In this document: piece by piece, positions 1 through 9,000 of the stretch
Layout: each line of letters begins with the position of its first letter
Position numbering within the stretch: position 1 is the first letter of the stretch
Source of the DNA: a virus
DNA length: 37,479 nucleotides
IMG/VR virus record: IMGVR_UViG_3300044612_000828
Location: 1-37,479 of that record
Reading direction: 5' to 3' (one strand)
Made by a program: the position numbers and the translations under genes
The notes under the pieces: generated by a model
The model's database searches: none
Told to the model about the DNA's origin: nothing
The model's input: only the letters and a program-made list of their open reading frames with translations

Positions 1-1
1 T

Positions 2-925
2 CGTGGTATACCCGAACTTGCGAGCACAGATCAAGACGAGGTCAAGGCCCAGCACGATTCGATCCGGGATCATACTGCCTTCTCGACTCTACCTCCCATC
101 AAAGTCGTCAAACGAATTGGTGCCATCAACAAGGTGGGGCCAGGAGTACAGTTGCCTGTCGTAAGCCCAACGGACTACAGCTTCATGGAGCCGCCAGCGC
201 GTGAACCCACGGTGGCGTTTAAGCTCATTGAGCGTGTGGAAGCCAATCACGCTGCGTACTTCGGCACGCTTAATGCGTTTGTGCCGCCAGCCAAGACGCA
301 GATGTTGCAGCAGTTGCTCGTCAATAGCTGGCTCTTAAGCTGGCGTAACATCTACCGGCAGATGTTTGCGCTGTGCTGTCAGTACATGAGCCCGGAAGAG
401 ATCCTGCGTGTCACCGGCGGACAGTTGCCGCAGAGTTTGTCCGAGATACACAACGAGTTCGACCTTAACGTCCGCTTTGACGTGATGGACATGGATAAGG
501 AGTACATCGCGCAGAAGATTGACTTCCTTACCAAGGTTGCGCAGCTCGACACGGGTGGCGTGCTTAACAGGACGCGCCTCACTGAGATGATGATCCAAGC
601 TATCGCGCCCGAAATGGCAAGCGAGCTTATCGTCAACCAACAGCAGGCTAGCGTGCAAATGTTCAAGGACGTGCAGAGTGACATCGGCATGATGCTCCTT
701 GGCAACGAGGCGTTGTACCAAGAGAACGACCCAGCTGCACAGACTAAACTGCAATACGCGCAGCAGGTGTTGCAGTCTAACCCGAAAGCGCAGGCTGCGT
801 TGCAGCAGGATGAGAACTTCAAGGCTCTGTTTGAGAACTACGTTAAGAGCCTGCAAATGTCAGTTATGCAACAGCAAAACGCGCAGATTGGCCGGATTGG
901 CGTAACTCCAGTATCTCAACAATGA
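2..925 (+). CDS. Portal (head-tail connector) protein, C-terminal part
   Basis: The reading frame is open to the left edge of the window, so this is the C-terminal 307 residues of a longer protein; a GTG at 134 is internal and not the real start. Portal proteins form the dodecameric ring at the capsid vertex through which DNA is packaged and ejected. The call rests on position (directly before scaffold and major capsid genes), the mainly helical, charged C-terminal region, and the Gln-rich tail (residues such as QQQNAQIG near the end), all common in podovirus portals. No single diagnostic motif was recognised in this fragment. It overlaps the next gene by ATGA. The terminase genes presumably lie upstream of the window. 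Confidence 0.65.
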   Translation, partial: RGIPELASTDQDEVKAQHDSIRDHTAFSTLPPIKVVKRIGAINKVGPGVQLPVVSPTDYSFMEPPAREPTVAFKLIERVEANHAAYFGTLNAFVPPAKTQMLQQLLVNSWLLSWRNIYRQMFALCCQYMSPEEILRVTGGQLPQSLSEIHNEFDLNVRFDVMDMDKEYIAQKIDFLTKVAQLDTGGVLNRTRLTEMMIQAIAPEMASELIVNQQQASVQMFKDVQSDIGMMLLGNEALYQENDPAAQTKLQYAQQVLQSNPKAQAALQQDENFKALFENYVKSLQMSVMQQQNAQIGRIGVTPVSQQ

Positions 926-1173
926 CGGAAAATCAAAAGGACGCCTTTGGCTTTTCAGGAAAAAACAATACTTGGAGCGAAGTGCTTAAAGTTATCGAGC
1001 AGTTGCAGGAGCAGCACTGGATGATGGCTATAAGTAAAGACTGCAAAGGAGAAGATAGAATACATTCAGCGGGGCAAGCTGATGGGATTAATCTTACTTT
1101 GAGCACACTTATTGAATTAAGAAGGCAAGCAAGAGAATTAAATGGCTTGACTAATAACGAAGATTTGGCATAA
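922..1173 (+). CDS. Small hypothetical protein between portal and scaffold
   Basis: An 83-residue soluble protein whose ATGA start overlaps the portal stop. It is helical, with a Trp-Ser-Glu-Val-Leu stretch near residue 18 and no recognised domain, signal peptide or membrane segment. Its coding sequence is visibly richer in A and T than the flanking portal and scaffold genes, which suggests a separately acquired small gene (moron-like). This is an unusual place for an extra gene, since portal and scaffold are normally adjacent. Function unknown. Confidence 0.6.
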   Translation: MTENQKDAFGFSGKNNTWSEVLKVIEQLQEQHWMMAISKDCKGEDRIHSAGQADGINLTLSTLIELRRQARELNGLTNNEDLA

Positions 1174-1204
1174 CGCCACTAGCGGGCTAACCAGCGTTAC
1201 TGGT
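1172..1204 (+). other. Two mutually exclusive hairpins in the scaffold leader
   Basis: AACGC (1172-1176) can pair with GCGTT (1194-1198), and ACCAG (1190-1194) can pair with CTGGT (1200-1204). Both use G1194, so only one can form fully. They lie between the stop of the small upstream gene and the scaffold start. Each stem is only 5 bp, so chance is possible. Confidence 0.25.
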
Positions 1205-1235
1205 TTGATTAAATAAGGACTTGCTACCTATTAGC

Positions 1236-2231
1236 ATGAACGAAGCACAATCACAGCCTGACGCCGGGAGTCAGGAGGCAGGAACGACACCCGTTGCACA
1301 GAAACTCGGTTTGCTGGATCAGCAAAGTCTCAGTGACTTGCTTAAATCTGGTTTCCTTGACGAGAAGGAGGCGACTCCCGCCAAAGAGGAGCAGGCTGAA
1401 CCTGAAGTTGACACTGAGGAGCCAATTGTGGACTCGGAAGTGGAAGCTGCAGAAGAAGCCGATCAGCCCATTGAAGAAGCTGAAGCTGAAGAAAGTTCGT
1501 TAAGCAAGGGCGTACAGAAGCGTATCAACAAATTAGTTGCTGCGAAGAAGGCCGCTCAAGCTGAATTGGAAGCGCAAAAGTCGCGTTTATCTGAACTGCA
1601 AAGGGAACTAGAGACTGCAAAGTCTTCGGCCCCGGCAAAGCAGGTGGACGTATCCGATGCAGTCGAACGCTTGTCCACCATCGAACAGGTGAAGGAAGAG
1701 CGCCAGAGAGCGTTGGATGTCATTTTGTGGTGCGAAGAGAACCCAGACGGAGGAGTAATTACCCTGCCGGATGGAACTGAGAAGGATTTAACTGATCAGG
1801 AAGTTCGCAGCATGAAACGATTGGCGATTCGGCGCAAGGAAATCGAGCTACCCGCCCGCGAAGAGTACCTGCAACAGCAGACGTACGTCGAGGGTGAAGT
1901 AGTAAAAGACTTTCCTTGGTGGAGCAAGCCAGAGACTGAGGAGTACCAAACTGCTCAACAGATTCTGCGTGAGTTCCCGGAGCTAAAGAAGCGCAGGGCA
2001 GACTGGAAGCATGTTGCTGGACTACTTGTTATGGGCATCAAAGCCTATGGCGAGAAGAAGGCACAGAAGAAGCCGGTTGCACCCATTAAACGCGCCCCTG
2101 CACAGCCGTCTATTAAAGCGGCACCGGCAAGGACGACCCAGACGGACCTTCAGAAAGCCAAGCAATCGTTCATTCGGAACAATTCAAGAGATGGGATGAC
2201 TGACGTGATTAAAGCAATGGGACTTGTGTAA
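1236..2231 (+). CDS. Capsid scaffolding protein
   Basis: A 331-residue, strongly charged protein directly before the major capsid gene, the usual place of podovirus scaffolds. The first 90 residues are very acidic (many Glu in the part ending EEAEAEESS). A Lys/Glu-rich coiled coil follows (around residues 95-140, with AAKKAAQAELEAQKSR), and the C-terminus is basic and Ala/Pro-rich. A basic C-terminal region is where several phage scaffolds contact the coat protein. The ATG at 1236 is preferred to a TTG at 1221, because the latter directly abuts AAGGAC and adds only MLPIS. The role is inferred from composition and synteny; there is no conserved catalytic motif. Confidence 0.75.
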   Translation: MNEAQSQPDAGSQEAGTTPVAQKLGLLDQQSLSDLLKSGFLDEKEATPAKEEQAEPEVDTEEPIVDSEVEAAEEADQPIEEAEAEESSLSKGVQKRINKLVAAKKAAQAELEAQKSRLSELQRELETAKSSAPAKQVDVSDAVERLSTIEQVKEERQRALDVILWCEENPDGGVITLPDGTEKDLTDQEVRSMKRLAIRRKEIELPAREEYLQQQTYVEGEVVKDFPWWSKPETEEYQTAQQILREFPELKKRRADWKHVAGLLVMGIKAYGEKKAQKKPVAPIKRAPAQPSIKAAPARTTQTDLQKAKQSFIRNNSRDGMTDVIKAMGLV

Positions 2232-2266
2232 GTCCTTAACAATCAAACTTAGTTTTACTCTTATTT

Positions 2267-3322
2267 ATGGCTATTCTTACTGAACCCCAACTTAGCGGTC
2301 GCGGTCTACGCGAAGACTTGATGGACATGATTGCGCTCGTTGACGCAAAGGACACTCCTTTTACGTCGATGGCTCGCAAAGGCAGCAAGCCCGGAAATAT
2401 GTACTTCCGCTGGCAGTCTGACTCGCTTCCTACCCCTCAGGTAGGTGGTGTGGTGGACGGCACGGACGTTTCCAGCTACGACAACTACGTCGTTGGCTAC
2501 CGCGCTGAACTCGCTAACTACGCACAGGTGTTCCGCCGTGCAGTGCGCGTGTCCCGCCTCACTCAGGACATCGCTGATGTCGCAGGTGTGCGTGACGAAC
2601 TGGCTGACAACGTCAGCAAGGGCATCACTGGCATCAAGCGTGACATGGAAGCGACCTTCACGTCGAACCAGCTCTCGCAGCAGGACAACGGCACGACTCA
2701 GGCCTACCGCACCGCTGGTGTGCAGACCTGGATCAGCACCGCTGGTACTGGAACGCCAACTCCCGGAGACATCCCTTCGATCTTCCGTACTCCTTCGACC
2801 TCGATCCTCACTGGTGCATCTAGCGGGTTGACGGACGCAGGTGTGCAGGGACTTTTGAAGTCGATCTTCGACCAGACTGGTCACTATACCAGCTTCGACG
2901 CCATCGTCGGAACTGACCTGAAGCGTGCTTTCACCGGCCTGCTTGGCACGACGGCTCTGACCACGGTCAGCAACTCCAGCAATACGCTTGCTGCTGGTGC
3001 TACCAAGGTGCAGACCTTCCAGCGTGACGCTGCGGCTGACACCTTCATCCAGAGCTTGGACGTGTTCCAAGGTGACTTCGGAACGGTGCGTCTGCATCCT
3101 TCCACGTTCATCGGAACTGTGTCCGGCACGACCTGGACGCCAACTCCTTATAAAGGTCTTGTGCTTGACATGAACCTCATCGAGGTTCGCTACGGCGGAA
3201 ACGTCGCTAACGTCACTGCACTGCCAGATTACGGTGGTGGCCCTGCTCGCTTGATCGAAGCAGTTGCTGGCTTGGTTGTCGGCAACCCGCTCGGCCTCGG
3301 GAAATTCGACTACTCCTCCTAG
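2267..3322 (+). CDS. Major capsid protein, SU10/DUF5309-like
   Basis: A 351-residue protein that probably forms the HK97-fold shell. Recognisable family-like elements are an N-terminal LREDLMDMIALVDAKDTPF stretch (residues 14-32), a central VRVSRLTQDIADVAGV segment and KRDMEATF, a layout I associate with the SU10/DUF5309 coat family. The gene shows the most uniform, C-ending codon choice in the window, as expected for the most abundant virion protein. The 5' leader is A/T-rich (about 35 nt after the scaffold stop) and has no Shine-Dalgarno sequence. It is followed by two copies of an RNA-like repeat. A large antisense ORF inside it is a shadow. Confidence 0.88.
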   Translation: MAILTEPQLSGRGLREDLMDMIALVDAKDTPFTSMARKGSKPGNMYFRWQSDSLPTPQVGGVVDGTDVSSYDNYVVGYRAELANYAQVFRRAVRVSRLTQDIADVAGVRDELADNVSKGITGIKRDMEATFTSNQLSQQDNGTTQAYRTAGVQTWISTAGTGTPTPGDIPSIFRTPSTSILTGASSGLTDAGVQGLLKSIFDQTGHYTSFDAIVGTDLKRAFTGLLGTTALTTVSNSSNTLAAGATKVQTFQRDAAADTFIQSLDVFQGDFGTVRLHPSTFIGTVSGTTWTPTPYKGLVLDMNLIEVRYGGNVANVTALPDYGGGPARLIEAVAGLVVGNPLGLGKFDYSS

Positions 3323-3338
3323 TAGTTGTTGATCGGTG

Positions 3339-3375
3339 ACACCTACCTAGTGGTGTGACTAGCTGGAGAGACAGC
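3339..3375 (+). ncRNA. Structured RNA-like element, copy 1
   Basis: A two-hairpin element 16 nt after the capsid stop. Stem 1 is ACACC (3339-3343) with GGTGT (3352-3356) and an 8-nt loop. After GAC comes stem 2, GCTG (3362-3365) with CAGC (3372-3375) enclosing the hexaloop GAGAGA. The primary consensus shared with the other copies is GGYGTGAC, 4-5 nt, GGAGAGAC. The stems differ between copies but remain paired, which argues for selection on RNA structure. Confidence 0.55.
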
Positions 3376-3409
3376 CTCGTCGGCAACGCGACATGAAGCG
3401 TTGTGGGGA

Positions 3410-3448
3410 ACGCACCTCTTAGTGGCGTGACACCTCGGAGAGACGGGG
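3410..3448 (+). ncRNA. Structured RNA-like element, copy 2
   Basis: Stem 1 is ACGC (3410-3413) with GCGT (3425-3428). GAC follows, then stem 2, CCTCG (3433-3437) with CGGGG (3444-3448, one G-T pair) around the same GAGAGA hexaloop. It lies 11 nt before the ATG at 3460. Between copies 1 and 2 a further hairpin is possible (GCGTT 3398-3402 with AACGC 3409-3413, competing with stem 1). The element probably sits in the 5' leader of the next gene; its role is unknown. Confidence 0.55.
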
Positions 3449-3459
3449 ACAATTTTACT

Positions 3460-3804
3460 ATGATTACAATCCCTACTGACCTAGTGCCGCAGCTTGAGCA
3501 AGAATTGCGTAAAGGCTGGCAGAAGAACCGTATTGAAGCGCAGGTTCAGGCCAAGCAAAACGAAAAGATCAATAAGCAGAAGCACAGGTCAATAGAAGGA
3601 TTGGGTCAGCTTACCGCAAGGATTCCTCCTACTGCGTATCACTTTTGGGGACAAAAGCTCGGATACGAGTGCTGGAACGATAAAGCGTTCATGGATGAGT
3701 TTTTGCGTGACAATCCCGAGTGTCGAGTCAATAGTGGAGGGACTAAAGAAATCCACGTTGGCTGGACACCAACCAATGTTCGTTCCCGTACCGTTTATCA
3801 ATGA
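3460..3804 (+). CDS. Small hypothetical virion-region protein
   Basis: A 114-residue basic protein. The N-terminal half is a long charged helix (ELRKGWQKNRIEAQVQAKQ), and the C-terminal half has aromatic and Gly residues (TAYHFWGQKLGYECW). The start at ATG 3460 is chosen because the in-frame upstream ATG at 3403 would run through the two structured repeats. There is no Shine-Dalgarno sequence; the nearest purine run is inside the GAGAGA hairpin, 17 nt away. It overlaps the next gene by ATGA. It may be a capsid or connector accessory protein from its position, but no family was recognised. Confidence 0.65.
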   Translation: MITIPTDLVPQLEQELRKGWQKNRIEAQVQAKQNEKINKQKHRSIEGLGQLTARIPPTAYHFWGQKLGYECWNDKAFMDEFLRDNPECRVNSGGTKEIHVGWTPTNVRSRTVYQ

Positions 3805-5009
3805 AGACCGTTCCGTTTAGCGACATTCTTGCTTCTGTCTGCCAACTTGTTGGTCTGGATCGCGCTACGCTAAACGATAAGTCTTTCGGCGCAATACGCG
3901 ACTTTACGAGTCGCAGGTTGTCCGTTGTGTGGGATCGTGAGGAGTGGCCGGATGTGCAAAGATATATGTACACTTGGCCTGGGATGCCGGTGTCATCGAT
4001 TGAGTCTGGGCTAAACATCCTTGCAACGGAAAGTAATGTGCCGCTTTCTACTGAAGACGACCAAGACTTCTTTACCGAGAACGAGCTTAACACGAACACG
4101 ACTCGAATTAACTTTGACACAAACTTCAAGCGGATCTACCTGCAAGACTTTTTGCATGACAGGTTCAAACTGGGCACAGTTGGCGAGTCGTATGTGAAGT
4201 TCTTAAACCCGTTCTACGGCTCCGTGGATGACGGCCCACTTACTTCAGTTGGGGAGAACCAGTACAACTTCACTTACTCAACAGCCACTGATAGCCTCGG
4301 TGAATACATCACAAATGTCGTGATTGAGGTTGAGTTCACCAACACAAACTATTTCACCTATAACGGCCCGAATTCGCCGTTGACGACTAAGGTGTTGTTC
4401 ATGGACAACCAGCAGTTGTTGATCCAGATTCCGCAGGGCTCACTGCAAGGCTTGGCAATATACACAAACGACCCACGGCAGACGACCAAGGCTATCCCGC
4501 TGCCGTTCATTGCCGAAGACTTTGCCGATCAGACGCCGCAAGACTTTGGTGACGACGTTAACTACTTGCGCACCTTCAACACGTCAAAGCAGTTTGTGCA
4601 GTACCGGCTTACGCCGCCGCGCATGTTTGGTGTTAAGTACGACAACACATCGGTGTACTCCGCGGGGTCACAAATCTACTTTGACCTTGGCCAGAATACC
4701 GGCAGCTATAGCATTAACGACAAGACTAAAGCCAGCAATGGCAACTTCTTCTTTGCGACGACCAACGTAACTTCCGGGGTAACGCCGGTTAACCAGACCA
4801 CAGATATCTGGCAACAAATTGAGATTCCTGCACGGTTTAGGGATTACTTGGCAAACTCTGTTTCGTCTGATTTCCTCAAGTCTGAAGGTCGCGCTGAAGA
4901 AGCTGTCGTGCTTGAGCAGTTGGCTGAGTCTGCGATTCAGCAGCAGATTGACGTTCTTATCCGCCAGCAGGCGCAGAATCAACGCCTGAACATGGCCTAC
5001 ACCTACTAA
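3801..5009 (+). CDS. Head-tail or tail structural protein
   Basis: A 402-residue protein starting inside the preceding stop codon. The N-terminal 60 residues are helical (SDILASVCQLVGLD, then a Trp-rich WDREEWPD segment). The middle is beta-rich with many Asn, Thr and Tyr, and the C-terminal 50 residues are a Gln/Ala-rich helix (EEAVVLEQLAESAIQQQ). This arrangement and the position after the capsid gene fit an adaptor or tail-completion protein of a short-tailed phage. I do not recognise a named family, so the assignment rests on context. Confidence 0.65.
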   Translation: MKTVPFSDILASVCQLVGLDRATLNDKSFGAIRDFTSRRLSVVWDREEWPDVQRYMYTWPGMPVSSIESGLNILATESNVPLSTEDDQDFFTENELNTNTTRINFDTNFKRIYLQDFLHDRFKLGTVGESYVKFLNPFYGSVDDGPLTSVGENQYNFTYSTATDSLGEYITNVVIEVEFTNTNYFTYNGPNSPLTTKVLFMDNQQLLIQIPQGSLQGLAIYTNDPRQTTKAIPLPFIAEDFADQTPQDFGDDVNYLRTFNTSKQFVQYRLTPPRMFGVKYDNTSVYSAGSQIYFDLGQNTGSYSINDKTKASNGNFFFATTNVTSGVTPVNQTTDIWQQIEIPARFRDYLANSVSSDFLKSEGRAEEAVVLEQLAESAIQQQIDVLIRQQAQNQRLNMAYTY

Positions 5010-5010
5010 G

Positions 5011-5214
5011 ATGATTACGAGATTTCTAAGGAAACGGAATCCAAATGTGTCTTTGGAGTTCAATAAAAACTTTGCGCGTGTCCAAGTGAAGGGCAACGCG
5101 AACACGTTCCTGTACAAAAAGACTGCGATAGCAGCACCGTTAACTGATAGAATATTGACAGAAGTTGGTGATTTTCTTAATACTGAAGCTAGCGATCGTA
5201 TAAACATTGGATAA
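5011..5214 (+). CDS. Small hypothetical protein
   Basis: A 67-residue protein starting one base after the preceding stop (TAAG-ATG). The N-terminus is basic (MITRFLRKRNP), and a predicted beta-strand region follows (FARVQVKGNANTFLYKK). There are no membrane segments or Cys motifs. It is A/T-richer than its neighbours. It lies between a tail structural gene and the first fibre gene and is probably virion-associated. Function unknown. Confidence 0.55.
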   Translation: MITRFLRKRNPNVSLEFNKNFARVQVKGNANTFLYKKTAIAAPLTDRILTEVGDFLNTEASDRINIG

Positions 5215-5217
5215 TCC

Positions 5218-6066
5218 ATGAGCATTAAAATCTCTAACCTCCCAGCAGCCGTTGCTGTAAACAATGAGGATCTTGTTCCGATTGTCCAGAATGGTACTAC
5301 CAAGAAAGCAACCGCAGTATTAATTCGCCCAACATTTGGCACTGCCGCTGGCACAACTTGCGAAGGTAACGATGTTCGCTTGAGCGATCCTCGCAATCCA
5401 AAAGGGCCAGCAAGTGGTGACTTGACTGCCGAGTATCCCGGGCCTGCGCTTACGACGACTGGCGTTGTTGCTCTGACTTACGGTGGAGCTGCTCAAGTTG
5501 GCCAGTTCACGGTAGACGCCAAGGGGCGCATTACCTCCGCTGCTTCTGTCGCCATCACGCCTGCCGCTATCGGAGCTTTGTCGCTTTCTTCACTCGGATC
5601 AAACGTATCGACGTTCTTGGCTACACCATCAAGCGCGAACTTGGCTGCTGCGCTTACGGATGAGACTGGGAGTGGTGCGGCTGTCTTTGCAAGTGGGCCT
5701 ACGATTGCGACGCCCACGATTTCAACTCCTACCATCAACGGCTACATTGAAGGAAACTCCGATGTCGGCGTTGTAGGGGCATCTGCGACCCTTAGCATTG
5801 CGAGCAGTACTGTGATTACTGCCACACTAACAAGCGGCACAGCAACGACCTTTACGATGCCATCAGCAGCGGCAGGTAAGGCGTTTACGTTGTATCTCAA
5901 GCAGCCTGCATCTGGAGCAGTTGGATCTGCCGTGTTCACCGGCGTAAAGTGGCCTAATGGTGGCGCCCCTGTTGTCACCGAGCTTAACGGTGTGCTTGAT
6001 ATCTTTCCGTTCATCTCTGATGGAGTTAACTGGTACGGATCTTCGCTGCAAAACTTTGCTTACTAA
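5218..6066 (+). CDS. Tail fibre protein with KIS-type N-terminal module
   Basis: A 282-residue fibre-like protein. The N-terminal 40 residues (KISNLPAAVAVNNEDLVPIV) closely match the start of the much larger next protein, suggesting a shared particle-attachment module. Next comes GDLTAEYPGPALTTTGVVAL and a repeat (VDAKGRITSAASVAITPAAI) that also recurs in the next protein. The C-terminus is a small beta domain rich in Thr, Ser and Ala. Fibres of this kind trimerise and bind host receptors. The start follows TAATCC with no Shine-Dalgarno sequence. Confidence 0.75.
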   Translation: MSIKISNLPAAVAVNNEDLVPIVQNGTTKKATAVLIRPTFGTAAGTTCEGNDVRLSDPRNPKGPASGDLTAEYPGPALTTTGVVALTYGGAAQVGQFTVDAKGRITSAASVAITPAAIGALSLSSLGSNVSTFLATPSSANLAAALTDETGSGAAVFASGPTIATPTISTPTINGYIEGNSDVGVVGASATLSIASSTVITATLTSGTATTFTMPSAAAGKAFTLYLKQPASGAVGSAVFTGVKWPNGGAPVVTELNGVLDIFPFISDGVNWYGSSLQNFAY

Positions 6067-6068
6067 TT

Positions 6069-9000
6069 ATGGCTGACATCAAAATCTCACAACTTCCAGT
6101 AGCCAGTGTCGTCAATGACAACGACATTGTTGTTTTAAACCAAGGAGGTGACACTAAGACTGCTGCGAAGAGCTTGATCGTTGCGGGGCTAGCGACGACT
6201 GACCAGATCTCAGCATTTGCCACGACTTCACAGGTTGAGTCAATTGCTTCAGCGCAAATTGCTGCTATCACTCCGGCGTCTATCGGAGCGTTTGCAACTA
6301 GCGACGTTATTGCAATTTCCAACGGTGGAACTGGAGCAACAGACGCAGTGAGCGCCCTTGCAGCTCTTGGCGGGATTACTTCAGCTCAAGTGCCAGCATT
6401 TGACTCAGCTCAGTTGTCTGCTTACGTGCAGAAGGCTGGATCCACGATGGAAGGTCGCCTTATCATGGCGGCAACTACAGCACAGGCTAAGGCTAACATT
6501 GGGGGTGCTCTTGCTGGAGTTGCAGCTCCAACGTCTTCCATTGCTGGAGATGTTTGGATTAGCAACCAAAGCAAGTTGACGTTTTCGCCATCCACGGGCG
6601 CGGCGGTTACGCTCGCTGGGCTTTCTCAGCAAAACACGTTTAACCAACAGCAAACCATTGGCTCTGCTACTGCGGCAACTGGCCTTATTGTCAGCAACAC
6701 AAGCACAGGCCGCGCTGCCACGTTTGCTGCCGCATCTACGGCTCCAGCCGTTGCTATCACGCAGACTGGCGTAGGTGAAGCATTCCGTGTTGAAGATGAA
6801 ACCAGCCCGGATGCAACTCCATTTGTGATTTCCTCTGCCGGGCGAGTAGGGATCGGCGTGACTCCAGATGCAGTAACTGCTTTGGCGGTGGATGCTGGTG
6901 GGATCAAGTTTAATGACGGATCTATTCAAACCACTGCCGTTGGATCGTTTAGCACTGCACAGCTTTCTGGGTATGCAACGACGACCGACATTCAAGGTAT
7001 TGCGTTCACTTCGCAGTTGGCTGGGTTTGCTACCACTGACCAGATTTCTGGCTTCACTACCAGCGCACAGGTAGAAGCAATATCCGATGCGCAGATCTCG
7101 TTAATTACGCCAGCATCAATCGGCGCAGTTGCAACTAGCGACGTTATCCAGATCAGCCAAGGTGGCACTGGAGAAGTTACATCAACTGCTGCGCTTACGG
7201 CTCTTGGTGGCATGCCGCTTAATCAAGCTGCTGGAGGGGACTTGTCTGGAATATACCCAGATCCTAGCGTAGTTAAACTGCGTGGGTATGACATCTCTAC
7301 AAATACACCGTTTGGTGGTGCAATCCTTCAGTGGATTGGAACAGAATGGACTCCAGCTTCGCCACCTAGCGGGTCTGTAACGTCTGTTGGCACTGGCGCT
7401 GGCCTTACTGGCGGCCCGATCACTAGCGATGGAGTTATTGCGCTGGAAACGACTGGAGTTGCAGCGTTGACTTATGGGTCAGCGACTCAGGTTGCGGTTT
7501 TGGACGTTAATCAATTCGGTCAGATTACATCTGCTTCAAACGCAGCGATCACACCTGCTGGTATCGGCGCATTGTCCACGGACGCTGCTTCCGGGTTTGC
7601 TACGACCGCTCAGATTCAGGGCATCGCATTCACCTCGCAGTTGTCAGCCTTCGCGACAACCGATCAGTTGTCTGGCTATGCTACGACTACGGACATCCAA
7701 GGCATCGCCTTTACGTCTCAGTTGGCAGCATTCACTAACAGTGCTCAAGTAGAAGCTTTGGCCTCCGCTCAGATCGCTGCTATCACGCCAGGTTCAATCG
7801 GTGCTGTAGCTACAAGCGACATCATCGCTATCACGCACGGCGGCACGGGATCAACCAGCGCAGCAGCGGCTCTAACGGCTCTTGGAGCACTAAGCGCAAC
7901 GGCGGCAGCCGGTGGAGACTTGTCGGGGAACTACCCTGATCCAACGGTGGCTAAGATCCAAGGTCAAGCGGTATCGTCTGCTGCTCCAAGCAATGGACAG
8001 GTGCTTCAATGGAATGGAACTGCATGGGTTCCTGGGGAAATCCCTAGTGGCGGATCTGGTGGTGGAGGACAGATGTTCTTCTTCAACTACAATACGGCAG
8101 CGGACGCCCCAACAACCGGGCTTCCAACAACGCCAACTATTGTTAAAGAACTTGGCCGCACAGCCGACACAACTGGCACAAGCTATACATCTGGTGATTT
8201 GTCTACAACTGGATATGACCTAGTAGTCCACTTTGTCACTGACGTTCTTGATCCGAATATCACAGCCATTCCAGCCGGGCTGTTTGACTTCAACTTCTGG
8301 GCGTCATCAACTGGAACTACGACAAATGAGACAATCGTCCAGCTTAAGGTGTTTAAGTACGACGGAACAACCGCTACGCTGCTTGCCACATCAGACGACA
8401 TCTCGATCTACGATCCAACCGTAACTGCTCAGTACATCGCTTCGGTGGTATTGCCGCAGACTACTGTGGCGCTCAATGATCGTTTGTACATTCAGTTCTT
8501 AGGGAAAGCCACACAGAACAACAAGACGATCACGTTTAACTTTGGAGCAACACAGCCTTCGCACGTTCACACCACGATCCCATCTGTTGGTGGCAGCGGC
8601 CTAGTAAAGGTTGTTAACGGCGTATTCCAGTCACCTGCTTCACTGTTGGTAAATGTTGATGTGGCTACTAACGCTGCAATCTCGCTCAGTAAGCTGGCAA
8701 TGTCTGAAGTCAGCGTCCTAACCGAGAATGGCCTGACTGGTGGCGGCGATCTGTCAACGAGCCGCATCTTGTCACTCACGACGACCGGCGTATCTGCGCT
8801 GTCTTACGGCTCTTCGACTCAGGTAGCCGCGCTTACGGTTGACGCTTACGGGCGTATCACAGCCGCTAGTGACGTAGCCATCAGCGCATCTGGCATTGGC
8901 GCCCAGCCAGCACTAACAAGCGCAGCACCTGCTGCAATCGAGCAAGGTGGTACTGGAGCGACTACAGCGGTAGCAGCATTGAGCAACCTTGGTGGTATAA

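Noticed and set aside
2306-3097. Long antisense ORFs in the capsid gene and elsewhere (335-856, 4668-5396, 34505-34699, 36230-36712)
   Set aside because: They mirror strongly coding sense genes or G/C-biased codon positions, and their translations are Arg/Ser/Val-rich without motifs.
3339-3448. Glycine riboswitch, because of GGAGAGA in the repeated element
   Set aside because: The other conserved glycine-aptamer parts (the CCGAAGG and later GGAC-type segments) are missing, and here GAGAGA is a closed hexaloop. The resemblance is limited to one short word.
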